Shown piece by piece: positions 12,765 to 22,913 of a stretch of DNA of 64,000 nucleotides. The translations under genes were made by a program, and so were the position numbers. The notes under the pieces are model-generated. The model was given only the letters and a program-made list of their open reading frames with translations. It searched no databases and had not been told where the DNA came from. Numbering within the stretch: position 1 is the stretch's first letter; each line of letters starts with the position of its first letter. Source of the stretch: Linnemannia hyalina (taxonomy: Eukaryota; Mortierellomycota; Mortierellomycetes; Mortierellales; Mortierellaceae); NCBI GenBank assembly GCA_019671135.1, contig JAHRHY010000004.1:2542001-2606000 (forward strand), written 5' to 3'.

Positions 12765-13402
12765 AAATAATTGTCGTGAAGGTTGACGGAGTCAAACGAA
12801 GAAAAAAAAAAAAAGGTCCATGGGTCCATTGTGCTGAGCAAGAAGAGAACATTACCATAAGTAGGTCGCTTGGGTGCCCTGAGTCGAGCAGAGGAGGAGA
12901 CTGCGTTGGCCTTTGCCATGGAAGGCGTGATTTCAGAGCCTTCGGTGCGGTCACTGTCGTCGGGATCATCGTCGTACGAGTCATTGTTCCCGTCCTCATT
13001 GTCGGACTCATGGTTGAATCGCTGCGAGAGTAAGGTTGGAGGGGTGTAAGGCGAGAAGGGCAACGACGGCGAGGAGTATTCGGGGTCGTTCCTGTCCCCG
13101 TTTGTGTTATTGATGTTCCCTGAGGAAGAGGAAGCAGAGGACAAAGAGGACTGGTGAAGAGGAGGCAACAGCGACGAGCGTCGCTTGCTGTTGCTGTTGT
13201 TGTTTAAGTTGTTGGAGAGGGAAGTCGAGGAGTTGTTGTTCCCTACGACATATTCGATGGTGTCGAGGTTGTTTGGGTTTGAGCTGCTGCGGCGGTGGTT
13301 TGTAGAGAGAGAAGTTGATTGTTTTGTATGCGGCGTGCGATCATTGCTTGCAGTGAGCGAGGTGGAGGAGAGAGGGTGTTGGGGCGGGTTGGTGTTGTTC
13401 AT
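7588..13402 (-). CDS. P5B-type P-type ATPase (ATP13A2/Ypk9 family)
   Basis: Nine exons on the minus strand: 13402-12856, 12290-12064, 11915-11790, 11622-11184, 11083-9951, 9859-9287, 9178-8802, 8697-8228, 8105-7588. All introns are GT-AG, and the exons sum to 4410 nt (1469 aa), so the phases agree throughout. Motifs: TGES (about 490-493, actuator), PPALP in TM4 (639-643), DKTGTLTE with the phosphorylated Asp at 682, KGAPE in the nucleotide domain, and GDGAND (1097-1102). The PPALP signature marks subgroup P5B rather than P5A (PPELP). Members sit in vacuolar or lysosomal membranes, and animal ATP13A2/3 export polyamines to the cytosol; polyamine transport is therefore inferred from the family. 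The first 180 residues are Asn/Ser-rich and disordered, followed by the first hydrophobic segments near [15 protein letters not shown]. The gene is divergent from the phospholipase gene. Confidence 0.93.
12716..12767. repeat. (TGCTCC)n microsatellite in P5B intron 1
   Basis: About eight perfect hexamers inside the 565-bp first intron (12291-12855). Read on the minus strand it would encode an Arg-Ser repeat, but the frame runs off the exon past a good GTAATG donor, so it is intronic. Confidence 0.85.
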
Positions 13403-14112
13403 GCGTTGGTTACAATGGTTCTTGGGGGGAGGAGAGTGGAGATGAAACAGATATGGATTTCAGTGCGTGTGTGGCGAGTAGTAGAAGGGAAAGAAGGGGA
13501 AGGAGAAGAAGACGACGACGAAGAGGAGGAAGAGACGAGTAGTCCAAGGAAAGTATGATATGCGGATTGACGAAAGGAGTGTTGATCGTCTCGTTTGTTG
13601 TCGTGTGCGTGAAAGTGAAAGTGAAAAAGAAAAAGACGTGGGGGCAAAGCGGAATAAGAGCGAATATGTTGGATAGAATGTGAACTTCAAAGCATTTGCA
13701 ACAATCAATCAATCAATCAGGAATGAAGGAGGAGAAAGAGAAAGAGAAAGACAAGGAGAAAGAAGAGAAAAGAGAGAAAGGAGAGAAAGAAAGAAGAGAT
13801 GACACCGTCAACGGTCTATTTATCGACTGTCAAATTCCTTGACGGTCTGCATCACATGACCAAAAATGTAATTAGCATTGAGCAGCACGGACATATGTCA
13901 AGCACAAGCACAAGCACAAGCAAGCACAAGCGCGGGTTGAACCCGACAGCGCGTTACGAAATCCCGTCAATGATATCATTTCTGCTGAGGAGACCCTTCT
14001 TTCCTTCTTTTTCTTGCAGGTTGTTGTCACATTAACTGATCACCCTCTTCTCTTTTCTCTTTCATACCCTCCTCATTAGCATCGCCGCTCCTCTTCAACA
14101 ACATACACCCTA
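13403..14112. promoter_or_regulatory. Divergent promoter between P5B ATPase and phospholipase
   Basis: A 710-bp intergenic region with head-to-head genes. It contains purine-rich (GA/GAAA) tracts at 13725-13800 and a short CACAAG tandem at 13902-13930. No defined operator was recognised. Confidence 0.5.
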
Positions 14113-17100
14113 ATGTCCATCCTACTCCTCCCCGCAAGGACGGCTCGGAAGGCTCCATGGAATGTCCGATCGGCCTATTGGAGGCCCTTACTCGTACCCA
14201 CCGTGATACACCCACTGCACTACCGCTCCTTTTCTTCTCCACCTCCTACTTACAATACCTCTCACTCACACAACTCCAACTCGGACCCTAAACTACCACA
14301 CGACGGTAAGAACCACTTCCGGGCTTATTAGCACTTGTCTTTATTGTCCGTCCGATCCGGCTGAAAACAATATCTCGATACAATGGGAAAATTAACTAAC
14401 ACACTCTTCACATATCAAAACAGAGTCGCGGTGGGCGGATGTGAAGTCGTCGGTGCTGGTCCTACTCAGCGTCTGTTCAGCAATCCTCCTCCCCACAAAG
14501 GCTGTCTCCAATGAATCCAAGACACCCCCCACACAAAGACCCGTCCTAGAACTCAAGGTCGATCCAAGGGACCCCAAGGAGCAGGAAAAGGAAAAAGAAA
14601 TTGAAAAGGACAAGGACAAGATCAAACTACCTAGCCCCCTCCCCGACATCCCAATCCCCAAAGTATCACTCGATGACCTCATGGAAAAGGTTCACGATCT
14701 GGGTCAAAAGATTGGCGAAGAGATCAAGGGACGTGTCCCTACCCTCGGTGATTACTTCAATGCTGTCGATACTATCAGGAAGGAGTTACAGCTCGGTGAC
14801 GGATCGCTTTACCAGTCCATCGTCAACAATATGTCTGATGCCAACAAGAACCCCGAAATCCAACTCGACGCATCTGTGAGGTGGGTTTTTGTTCTTCATA
14901 TGATTTCAGGCAATGGCATGTCGTACAAAAGGAATATGTCGACTTGATGACACCAATTTACCAAACAGTTATTAATTCGGCTCTCATTTCAATAGGCAAG
15001 GAAACGATCTCTGTCCACAGGAGTTGGCTTTCCAGGTGGCTCGCAGGAAAAAGATGAAAAAGGCTTTTGCAAAGTTCATCGGAGTAAAGGAGTCGGATAT
15101 TCATGAAAACGACATCCCCGTCGTCGCCCTTGCCGGAAGGTGTGTTTCTGTGATCTGAAGTTCCTTTGGCGCATGAGATTCATGTTTGACATGCATCCCT
15201 GCCATTTTACTTATTTCATTTGTGATGATACTAGTGGCGGCGGATACCGTGCGATGATCTCGTCTCTGGGATATATGACAGCGGCCAAAAAGGCGGGACT
15301 GTTCGACTGCACCATGTACATGGCAGGAGTGTCAGGAAGTTGCTGGATGATTGCTCAGTATCTCACCCTGGGCCAGAGATCGTTCACAAAGACCATGGAG
15401 CATTTTAAGCAGTCGTTAAACACACCTATCGCACATTACCCCTCCTTCATCGACACCATGCTCACCAACCCTGGAGCAGCACAACTCATTCTGGAAGGCG
15501 TTGTTCAAAAGTACAGCAAGAGCCGTGTTCTGACACTGGTGGATGCCTTTGGAACTGTGCTGGGCTCGCGGCTGCTTATTCATCGCGAACGGGATGGCGA
15601 CAATGGCGAGTGGGTTGACCCTTTGGACTTCAAGATGTCGCAGCAGAGTCGGTGGGTCAACTATGGTGATCAACCTCTTCCGATCTACACCGCAGTCTCT
15701 CATGTTCTCCCTGGAGCAACCTCCCAGCCTGACCCTATCGAAGAGATCATTGTCGATGACGGAGTCGCCAAGGATGACAGCGATGAGCACTACTACCAGT
15801 GGTTTGAGATGACACCCTACGAGTTTGGTAGTGAAGAGACCTCAGGTACGACTCGTTGTTTGTGTCATTGCCAGGCACAGTCCAGGAATTTGCTCCGCAT
15901 CTAACCCGCATTTCATATTATTTTATCGAATGGTGTAAATAGCGTGGATCCCAACTTGGTCGTTTGGTCGCCGGTTCGTTGAGGGCAAGAGCGTGGAAAA
16001 GGTGCCAGAGACCAACCTGGCCATCCTCTTGGGTACATTTGGGTCAGCCTTCACAGCCACCCTTGCCGATTATTACAACGAAGTCCGCCCTCTCCTCAAC
16101 AAAGCCATGTCCGACTCTATGGACACCTACATCAAAGAGGTACTATTTTCGCTCCAATGAACGTCAACCATGCCAGAATGTGCTAATGAGTATATCACCA
16201 ACGTCACTGTCTTCGTTTTCAATCATGACAATATAGTACTTGGATGGCATGTCGTTGATCCACCCGCTGTCGCCTTCTTGCTTCCCTAACCCGATCTACA
16301 AGCTACCCAACCCCGAACCCGAGGCCGAGGCCTTCTCTCAGCGCAAGAACCTTTATTTGAACGATGCTGGAATGGACAACAACTTGCCTTTGTATCCCTT
16401 GCTTCGGCCTGGTCGCAAGATCGATGTCATCCTCGCATTCGACAGCAGTGCCGATATCGAGAGTGTCCCTTGGTTTGAGAAAGCCGGTAAGTTGACTTCA
16501 ATTCTTTAGCTATGTTTTTTCTAAATAACCCACAACTAATAAGATGATACTTTTTACTTAATATGTAGATGAATATGTTAAGAGACGAGGTATCGAGCGC
16601 TGGCCACCTATTTCCAAAAAGCGAGCGGAGCAATTGGCCAAGCAAGAAGGAGGACCTCCCAGGAAGATGGCCCACGTCGAGATCTTCCACGGTATCGTTG
16701 CCGACGATCGTGATGCCGATCACGCTGTCCCCGTCGAGAAGTCGACTGACGATCCCTCACCACCATCACCCAAGGCTGTCACACCTTTGGAAAAGTCGGA
16801 TACCCATCCTATCACATTGATCTACTTCCCTTTGATCCCTAACCAGGAGTACCACGAGTTCAACCCAGGCACAGAGGCGTTCTGCTCGACCTTTAACTTT
16901 GAGCTGAAGGAGGATCAGGTCCAGTTGTTGGCGGGGTTAGGCGAGAATAATTTTAACAAGGGATTGGAGGATGTGAGGAAGGTGTTGAAGGAAACTTGGT
17001 TGAGGAAGAGGCAGGAGCGGTTGGAGAAGGAGAAGTTGGAGAAGAAGATGCATCGGAAAAGCCAAGTAACTTCGGCCGTATCTACGTTAATGAAAGGGAA

Positions 17101-17125
17101 ATTAGATGCCCCCAAACCAAAATAG
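14113..17125 (+). CDS. Cytosolic-PLA2-type phospholipase (PLA2_B fold), mitochondrial-like N-terminus
   Basis: Seven exons: 14113-14305, 14424-14880, 14996-15139, 15235-15845, 15943-16139, 16237-16486, 16569-17125. All are GT-AG; the sum is 2409 nt (802 aa). The catalytic set of the group IV PLA2/phospholipase B family is visible: SGGGYRAM with Arg 270 as the oxyanion/phosphate contact, nucleophile Ser 298 in GVSGS, and catalytic Asp 577 in NDAGMDNN. The expected reaction is hydrolysis of glycerophospholipid acyl esters. The N-terminus is unusual for this family. Residues 1-45 are rich in Arg and hydroxyl residues, lack acidic residues and contain RSFSS, like a mitochondrial presequence. A hydrophobic segment (about 74-88) and a Lys/Glu-rich charged linker follow. 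A mitochondrial-membrane location is therefore inferred. The C-terminal 50 residues are Lys/Glu-rich and probably coiled coil. Confidence 0.9.
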
Positions 17126-17468
17126 TAGCTATGAGTACTACAACAGCCTATTAAACCAGCATTTCCTTCCTTCATAATAACTGAATCCTTTTCCGTCTAC
17201 ATGTCCGCTGTTTCGTTGGTGAAAGAAAGGAAATAGTGTATTTGATGGTGTACAATGAGGGTGTGTGGGTTGTGTGAAATGGTGTAATGAAAAATATAAA
17301 ATAAAAACGTCGCTTGTCTAGTGGTCGTATCGCGCCTCTGGTCCCTGAGCCACCTGGCAATGGTTGGATTGTTGATTGTGGCTTCCTGTTCAATTACTCA
17401 GATAACGACTGCTGTCCCGACCCTGGTCCTGATTCAGTTGCTCATGCTCTCTCTCTGCGTCTTCGACT

Positions 17469-17921
17469 TTATGCCTTGGGAGAAGGAGCAGCGACGGGTT
17501 GGCGGTAGTTCCAGATTTGCTTGGGAGGAGTATCGGTCAAAGTCCTGAGTTGCCTAGGAAAGACAGCATGACGCTCCTTTGTCTGAGAATGCTTGAACAA
17601 CTGAGCACTCGTAGCCTCCAACTCAGCGTTGGCTTTACGCATCATCTCAAACTTCCTGGCGAGTCCTTCCTCCTGGGCCTGCTTCTGTTGTTGACGGACA
17701 AGCTTCCAGGCACGCTCAATGGTCTCGTGACGGGTCATATCCTCGGGCGAGAGACGGACTGGGGGGCGAGGAGGGGCGTCGAAGAGGACCTTCTTGATGA
17801 GATCGTTTCTGGGTTCGCCGTTGAGGGAGTTTCCGCCGCTCTTTTTGGGGATTGAGGGAGGGCCGGCGCGCATGAGAGAGGTGGCCTTGGTGAGGGCTGT
17901 GCGGGCGAATGGGCTTGACAT
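17469..17921 (-). CDS. Mitochondrial large-subunit ribosomal protein mL40 (yeast Mrpl28 family)
   Basis: Single exon of 150 aa from the ATG at 17921; the open frame extends upstream but without family similarity. The first 30 residues are basic and hydroxyl-rich (FARTALTKATSLMRAG), as expected for mitochondrial import. The body has the family pattern: a short PPRPP linker, then HETIERAWKL followed by a long Gln/Lys/Glu/Arg helix with KFEMMRKANAELE, ending in a conserved-looking PRQLRTLTDTPP/WNY tail. Recognition is from memory of the MRP-L28/mL40 family pattern rather than from an alignment. It is convergent with the phospholipase gene (343 bp between stops) and divergent from the Tra2-like gene (369 bp between starts). 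Confidence 0.75.
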   Translation of the reverse strand: MSSPFARTALTKATSLMRAGPPSIPKKSGGNSLNGEPRNDLIKKVLFDAPPRPPVRLSPEDMTRHETIERAWKLVRQQQKQAQEEGLARKFEMMRKANAELEATSAQLFKHSQTKERHAVFPRQLRTLTDTPPKQIWNYRQPVAAPSPKA

Positions 17922-18290
17922 TGTTGGTTGTGTGATTGAAGGGAGAGGAGGGAGGATGTCGAAAAGGAGAGTCGGGTTCAAGAAAACAAGGCACAGGTAG
18001 GTCGAGGGTCGCCTTGGTTGGCTGCTTGTTGGTATGGAATTGGCAGTCCTCCAGAGCAAGAGTCCGAGGTAAGAGTTGTTTACAGTCGGATCTGATTAAG
18101 GGTGTCTTGAAATGACCGCACGTGACGTGTCATTTTTTTTTTTCTTCTATGATACGAACAAATGCCCATGGGAGGCGGAGGCGAGCATTTCTTTCTTTCT
18201 TGTCTCTTTACTCCTTTGTCCACCAACCCAATCCACCCACTCTCCCCACCTTTTTTTTTCTTCTCCTTGCACACTCATCCAAAGAAGACA
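17922..18290. promoter_or_regulatory. Divergent promoter between mL40 and the Tra2-like gene
   Basis: A 369-bp head-to-head gap with T/CT-rich tracts next to the plus-strand ATG (18182-18290). No specific element was identified. Confidence 0.45.
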
Positions 18291-20571
18291 ATGAGCGAAC
18301 AGACCTACACCGACACTGAGCACCGCGCTCGCGCAGAGAGCCCCGCCAGCTCCCGATCCAGATCCCCTCGCCCAAGAAGCCGCTCCCCCACCCGCGCCAC
18401 GTACGTCCTCTTCTTCTCGCTTTATAGATGCCCATAGCAGTAACTCGACACGCCCACACACACAGCATGCATACAGGGATACATATGGCCAAACAACAAC
18501 CAACCATGCCCACCTGCTACCACGCAACACCATCCTTAATATTGCGATTGTGTTCCTTGGCGTGTCTGTTTCGACCATTGGAGTACCACGCACGCTTCGC
18601 TCTCTTTGTTCTGATTGCGTGCGTGCGTATGTGTGTGTATTGTTGCACCCTTTTTTTGCGATTAGTGGTTTTGACTGTGGACAATACCGATGCATCGATC
18701 GGATTGTGGCGATCGTCGACATTTTTTTTCTTTGTCGGGACCATAGCCACACTACGAGCCTGTTGTGTTAATATCTGCCAACATTCTTACATTCTTTGTC
18801 TTTTTTCCTTTTTTCCAACAACGACGCCTCTCACTAATATCCAGAAACCCCACCGAAATCGATGAATCCGTCAACCCCGGAAACAACCTCTTCGTCAACG
18901 GCCTTTCCAACAAGACTGAGCAGGCCGACTTGGAGGACTTGTTCGGCAAATATGGCAAGGTAAACAATTGTAACACTGCATACCACCACCCTTCACCAGA
19001 CCGCAACCACATACAACCTCAGCAGTGACAACGACTACTACACCAGTTGGCTACCAAAAGATAAGCCGAAAAGATATCCCCTTCTGCACAACACACAAAA
19101 GCTTTCACGCAGCAGGCTAGAGCCAATAACAACACCTAGGAGCCTTCCCAACCAACAAGCCGACCTCAGCCAGAGGGCAACACAGCACATTAGCACCTTC
19201 GCCTCTCGGATGGCTCAATCGAGTATAACGTCACTCGCCTTCTTTTATCAGCCCTTCGACCTGGACGACTCCTTATTTTTTTTATAAATCGATATGGCAA
19301 CCACCATGGCCAATGCTGCTTGGATGCAGAACGCCACACATGATAGTTTCGCTACACCCTTCTTTTGCGCTTTACCTGGCACGCAGCACCTTTTTGATTA
19401 ATTTTCCGTTTCTTCGTTCTCCTTGGTGATCGTGTGAGGAGGGTTGGAAAAGGACGGACTCCTTCCCTCACAGTCAGCTGTGCTATTCTAAAATCGACGC
19501 TAACATTTCTTCTACCTGTCCTTCATATGCTATCTAGGTCGAGAAGGTTCAGATCATGTTTGATCCTCACACTCGCGAGTCTCGTGGCTTCGCCTTCGTG
19601 ACCATGGTCCGCCCAGAGGATGCCGACGCTGCCATGCAGGTCTTGAACTCTTTCGAGCTCCACGGACGCGCCATGTCCGTCAACATGGTAAGCCTTTTAT
19701 GTTGATACACATTTAATTTTGTGTGCCTGTTTCGACAACGCTTAACGGATTACAACACTAACGAGAGCATGGTGAAATGATATATCTTGGATATTAATAG
19801 GCTCGCCGTGGCCGTGCTAGAACTCCCACCCCGGGCCAATACCGTGGACCTCCCAAGCGCGAGAGGGGCGTGGGTGGTATGCCCTACAACCCTTATGGTA
19901 TCGCATTGCTCGAATCTGGCGAAACCTTTTGTTCTCGCCCACCTACATTCACAGTGGTTAACCATGAATGCGTACCTCTTCTCTTCTCCGCCACCTGATA
20001 TAGAGCGCCGACCAGACAGGTTTGATCCCCGCTACGATCCCCGTGGACCCGACCCCAGAGAATACAGAGGTGGCCCCGTGCGCGCTGCCGACTATGCCCG
20101 TCCTGGACCCTACGATAGGTATGCACGAGATGATCGTTATGATAGGTAGGGCCATCCGAAACAATCTGTCATTGGCTTGAAGGGGCGAGATGGATGTGGC
20201 TTGACAATGGATTTGCCATCCTTGCCAAGCAACAGTCATCTCGCTCAGTCTTCCCTTGGTACCTTGCCAGGGCTCTTTTACGTGTGGATTTGCTTTCTTT
20301 GTTACGCCCGATCAATGCTGTGTGCTTGCATGAAAAATGGTCAATGCGGAGGACATTCGCGCAAGGTCACTTACGCCCGATTTTTTATTTTACTTTCCAC
20401 AATAGATGGATGGGAGGCGCCAGACCCAGATACGACGACCGCCCTCCTCGTGACTACAGAGCTGCCCCCTTCGAAATGGGACGTGGATACGACGAGAGAC
20501 CTATGTACGACCGTGGTGGCTACGACCGTCGTGCTCCCTCCCGCTACGACGAGAGATACGACCGCTATTAA
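18291..20571 (+). CDS. Tra2-like SR splicing factor (single RRM)
   Basis: Six exons: 18291-18400, 18845-18959, 19538-19687, 19801-19897, 20004-20145, 20406-20571. They sum to 780 nt (259 aa) with all phases consistent. Residues 16-36 form a short RS region (SRSRSPRPRSRSP). One RRM spans about 50-125, with RNP2 LFVNGL (52-57) and RNP1 RGFAFVTM (91-98). Right after the RRM comes RGRARTPTPGQYRGPP, which matches the Tra2 linker signature (RPHTPTPGIYMG in animals). The C-terminus is Arg/Tyr/Asp-rich (YDDRPPRDY, DRYARDDRYDR) and replaces the second RS domain. Role inferred from family: binding purine-rich exonic enhancers and recruiting the spliceosome, in the nucleus. Introns 1 (444 nt) and 2 (578 nt) are far longer than those of neighbouring genes. 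Confidence 0.9.
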
Positions 20572-22913
20572 GATGCTTGCTGTGCACCTGTGACAGGAGA
20601 CCCGACATTCGACTTTTTTTTTTTCTTTCTCGCCTTCGATCTTTTTCTTTCTATTGTAACGTTTCCTATTTTCTTTTTATCTTTCTCTCGGTCTCGCTAA
20701 CGCGACAACGCTTTTGGCATTGGATATGGCGCATCAAGGACGGATCATGGGGGGTGACCATCACGGATACCATGACCATTTTCTTTTTTCGTCTTGACGC
20801 TCGTTTGCATTTCTTTCTGATAACGACTTCCTACAGTCCGACTCTTTCTTTGCTGCGTCCCGCCTCCTCTACCATATCTGCTGTACCGACAAGCCCCGAA
20901 CGATTTCACGAAACCAAAAAAAGCACAACAGGAACGCCTTCCCAGCCTTCAGAAACCAAAACTCAGAACACCGGATCACAAAACAATTGTCGTCGTCGTC
21001 CCTTCGCCTCACCAAGTCTACTACTCTTCTCGCACACAGCCAGCCCAGTAACCACTCAGTATCTTTCGCAGTCGTCCAACTTTCAACCTTTCAACTCCAA
21101 TTCAGTCCCACAAACAATAAACCGACGCGTTCTTAATTTCGATAACCCCACCCTCACCTCACTCACCTCACTCACCTCGCAATTCGCTCGCTCTCAGCAA
21201 GGCAGTTCGGCAAGTCTCGGCATCAGCAGCATGCGACTGGCATTCGAAAAACAATATGGCGGCTATGGAGAACCAGTATCACGTTCTCGTTATTCGGCCC
21301 TCTACCTCTGAAAACTCATCAGATCTACTTTTTGGGCTTTCGGCAAATTCAGCAAAAGTACAACAAGCACAGCAGCAAAGCGAATTATTCGGGAGGCTTC
21401 GATAAAGCGGCCCATTGTCAATCATGGCTCTTTTAGTCAGGAAGGCGATAAGGATGAACCTACTGTTTCATCTTACTCAGGCCGCGTTTGAGGTAAGTGG
21501 CAACCATGTTCCTGTTGTTGTTTTCTTTCGCAGGCAGGGCGTGTTGTTGAGGCAGAAATGGGTTGAGCACGAATGAAGGGACTGAAAGGAGGACATGAAC
21601 ACAATTATATATCGCGGTTGTTGCTGGCTTTTTATCCTGTTTTGCGTCGGTCTTTTTTTTCTTTTTTTTTTGGTTGCACTAGTTGAGACACTGAAAAATA
21701 AACGACTGCGAAAGTCAGCAAAGTACTTGACGAACATCATGATTTCTCCGCTGTATGTATGTTTCCTCTGTTCAAAGAGGAAGAGAAGATGCGGTCAGTT
21801 CTTGTTTGTGAACAATCCGATTGAGCACTCAGATCGTACCTTGACGTGCCATGGAAATGAAAGCAGTGTGCTGTCGGGCCTGTTGACAGGTTCTCGGCAT
21901 TTCATGTTTGTTCCTGGAAAAAGTCTGCTACTCGTCAATGAGAGGTTTTTTTTTTCTTTTTCTCTCGGCTTCTACTTGTTGTTTTGCCTGGAATCGTCTA
22001 GGAAGGGTGATGGTGGCCCAGAGGTAGTGCTCAACGTTTGCTCCATTTTTTTGCATGTTCTTCTTCGTGCCTCTTTTCCTCTAGGCAAAAAAAAGGGGGG
22101 TCTTCCTCCTCCTCTCCGAGGTTTTACCATTCCTTAACTAAAAGCGTCGGAATAGGAGGAGTGCACCTATCATTTCATGTTTGTTGTTGGGGAAGGATGT
22201 TGTGAGATTTGAAAAGATTGCAGATCGAGTTGGATGGGTGTTGAGATTGAGGAAACTGGGAGGAAAGTAAAGATGGAATGGGGCAAGACGAGTAAAGTAA
22301 GGCGAGTGTCTTTTTTTTATTTTATTTTTTTGTTCGTTCCTTTTTTTTTCGCCTTGGAAATCGTGGAGTTGATGCACGCGTGAGTCAGTGGCAAGTCTGC
22401 TGATGGGAACCCGATATTTACTTGAGAGGGGGGGGGTATAGTGATTTGACCAGGGGCGAAGCGACTGACAACGACGATACCCAGCTTGTGCCTGACGATT
22501 GGCGAAACACATTAGCGTCTTGCGAGATGTTATAGGGCTTGACTTCCGTGGTTGTTCCATCTTCTTTGCTACTACCCTACTCTCCTCCTTCATTCGTTCC
22601 TACAGATAAAGCTCCTCTTACATCCTCACCATCACCTACATCTTATTTTCCCCACACAGAACCTGGTCTTAGCAGGCTTTGCACTTCGTATTTGAATTGC
22701 TGTGGGATCCACCAGTATATTTCTTTTTTTCTTCGGTGTATATTTGAGCATGCTCTTTTTTTTGTGTCTGCCCTGTGCCGCCGATGTAGAGAATCTTTTC
22801 TGCATTTGGATATTTATTACTTGCATTTGGTTTTTTCTTATTCGCCCTTCTTTTTCCCTGCCCAGTGCCCCGAGATCCATCCGCTACCTTTCAACTTCAG
22901 ACGGCGATGGATT
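20572..22913. other. Intergenic; 3' UTRs of the Tra2-like gene and copy A
   Basis: The first part is probably 3' UTR. An open frame at 20577-21311 is compositionally random and begins 6 bp after the Tra2-like stop, so I do not accept it. Around 22830-22913 is the 3' flank of copy A, which shares the GTAGCGGATGGATCTCGG-like word with the flanks of relic 0 and C. No other gene is seen. Confidence 0.5.

Noticed and set aside
12692..12855. Arg-Ser repeat extension of the P5B first exon
   Set aside because: It is created by translating the TGCTCC microsatellite past a good GTAATG donor. Splicing at 12856 gives consistent phases in all nine exons.
20577..21311. 244-codon open frame after the Tra2-like gene
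   Set aside because: It begins six bases after the stop and reads through T-rich then Ser/Thr/Gln-rich sequence without domains or conserved pattern. It is most likely 3' UTR.
22140..22600. Minus-strand 151-codon open frame next to copy A
   Set aside because: Low-complexity Lys/Phe-rich sequence in the 3' flank, with no family match to the flanks of other copies.
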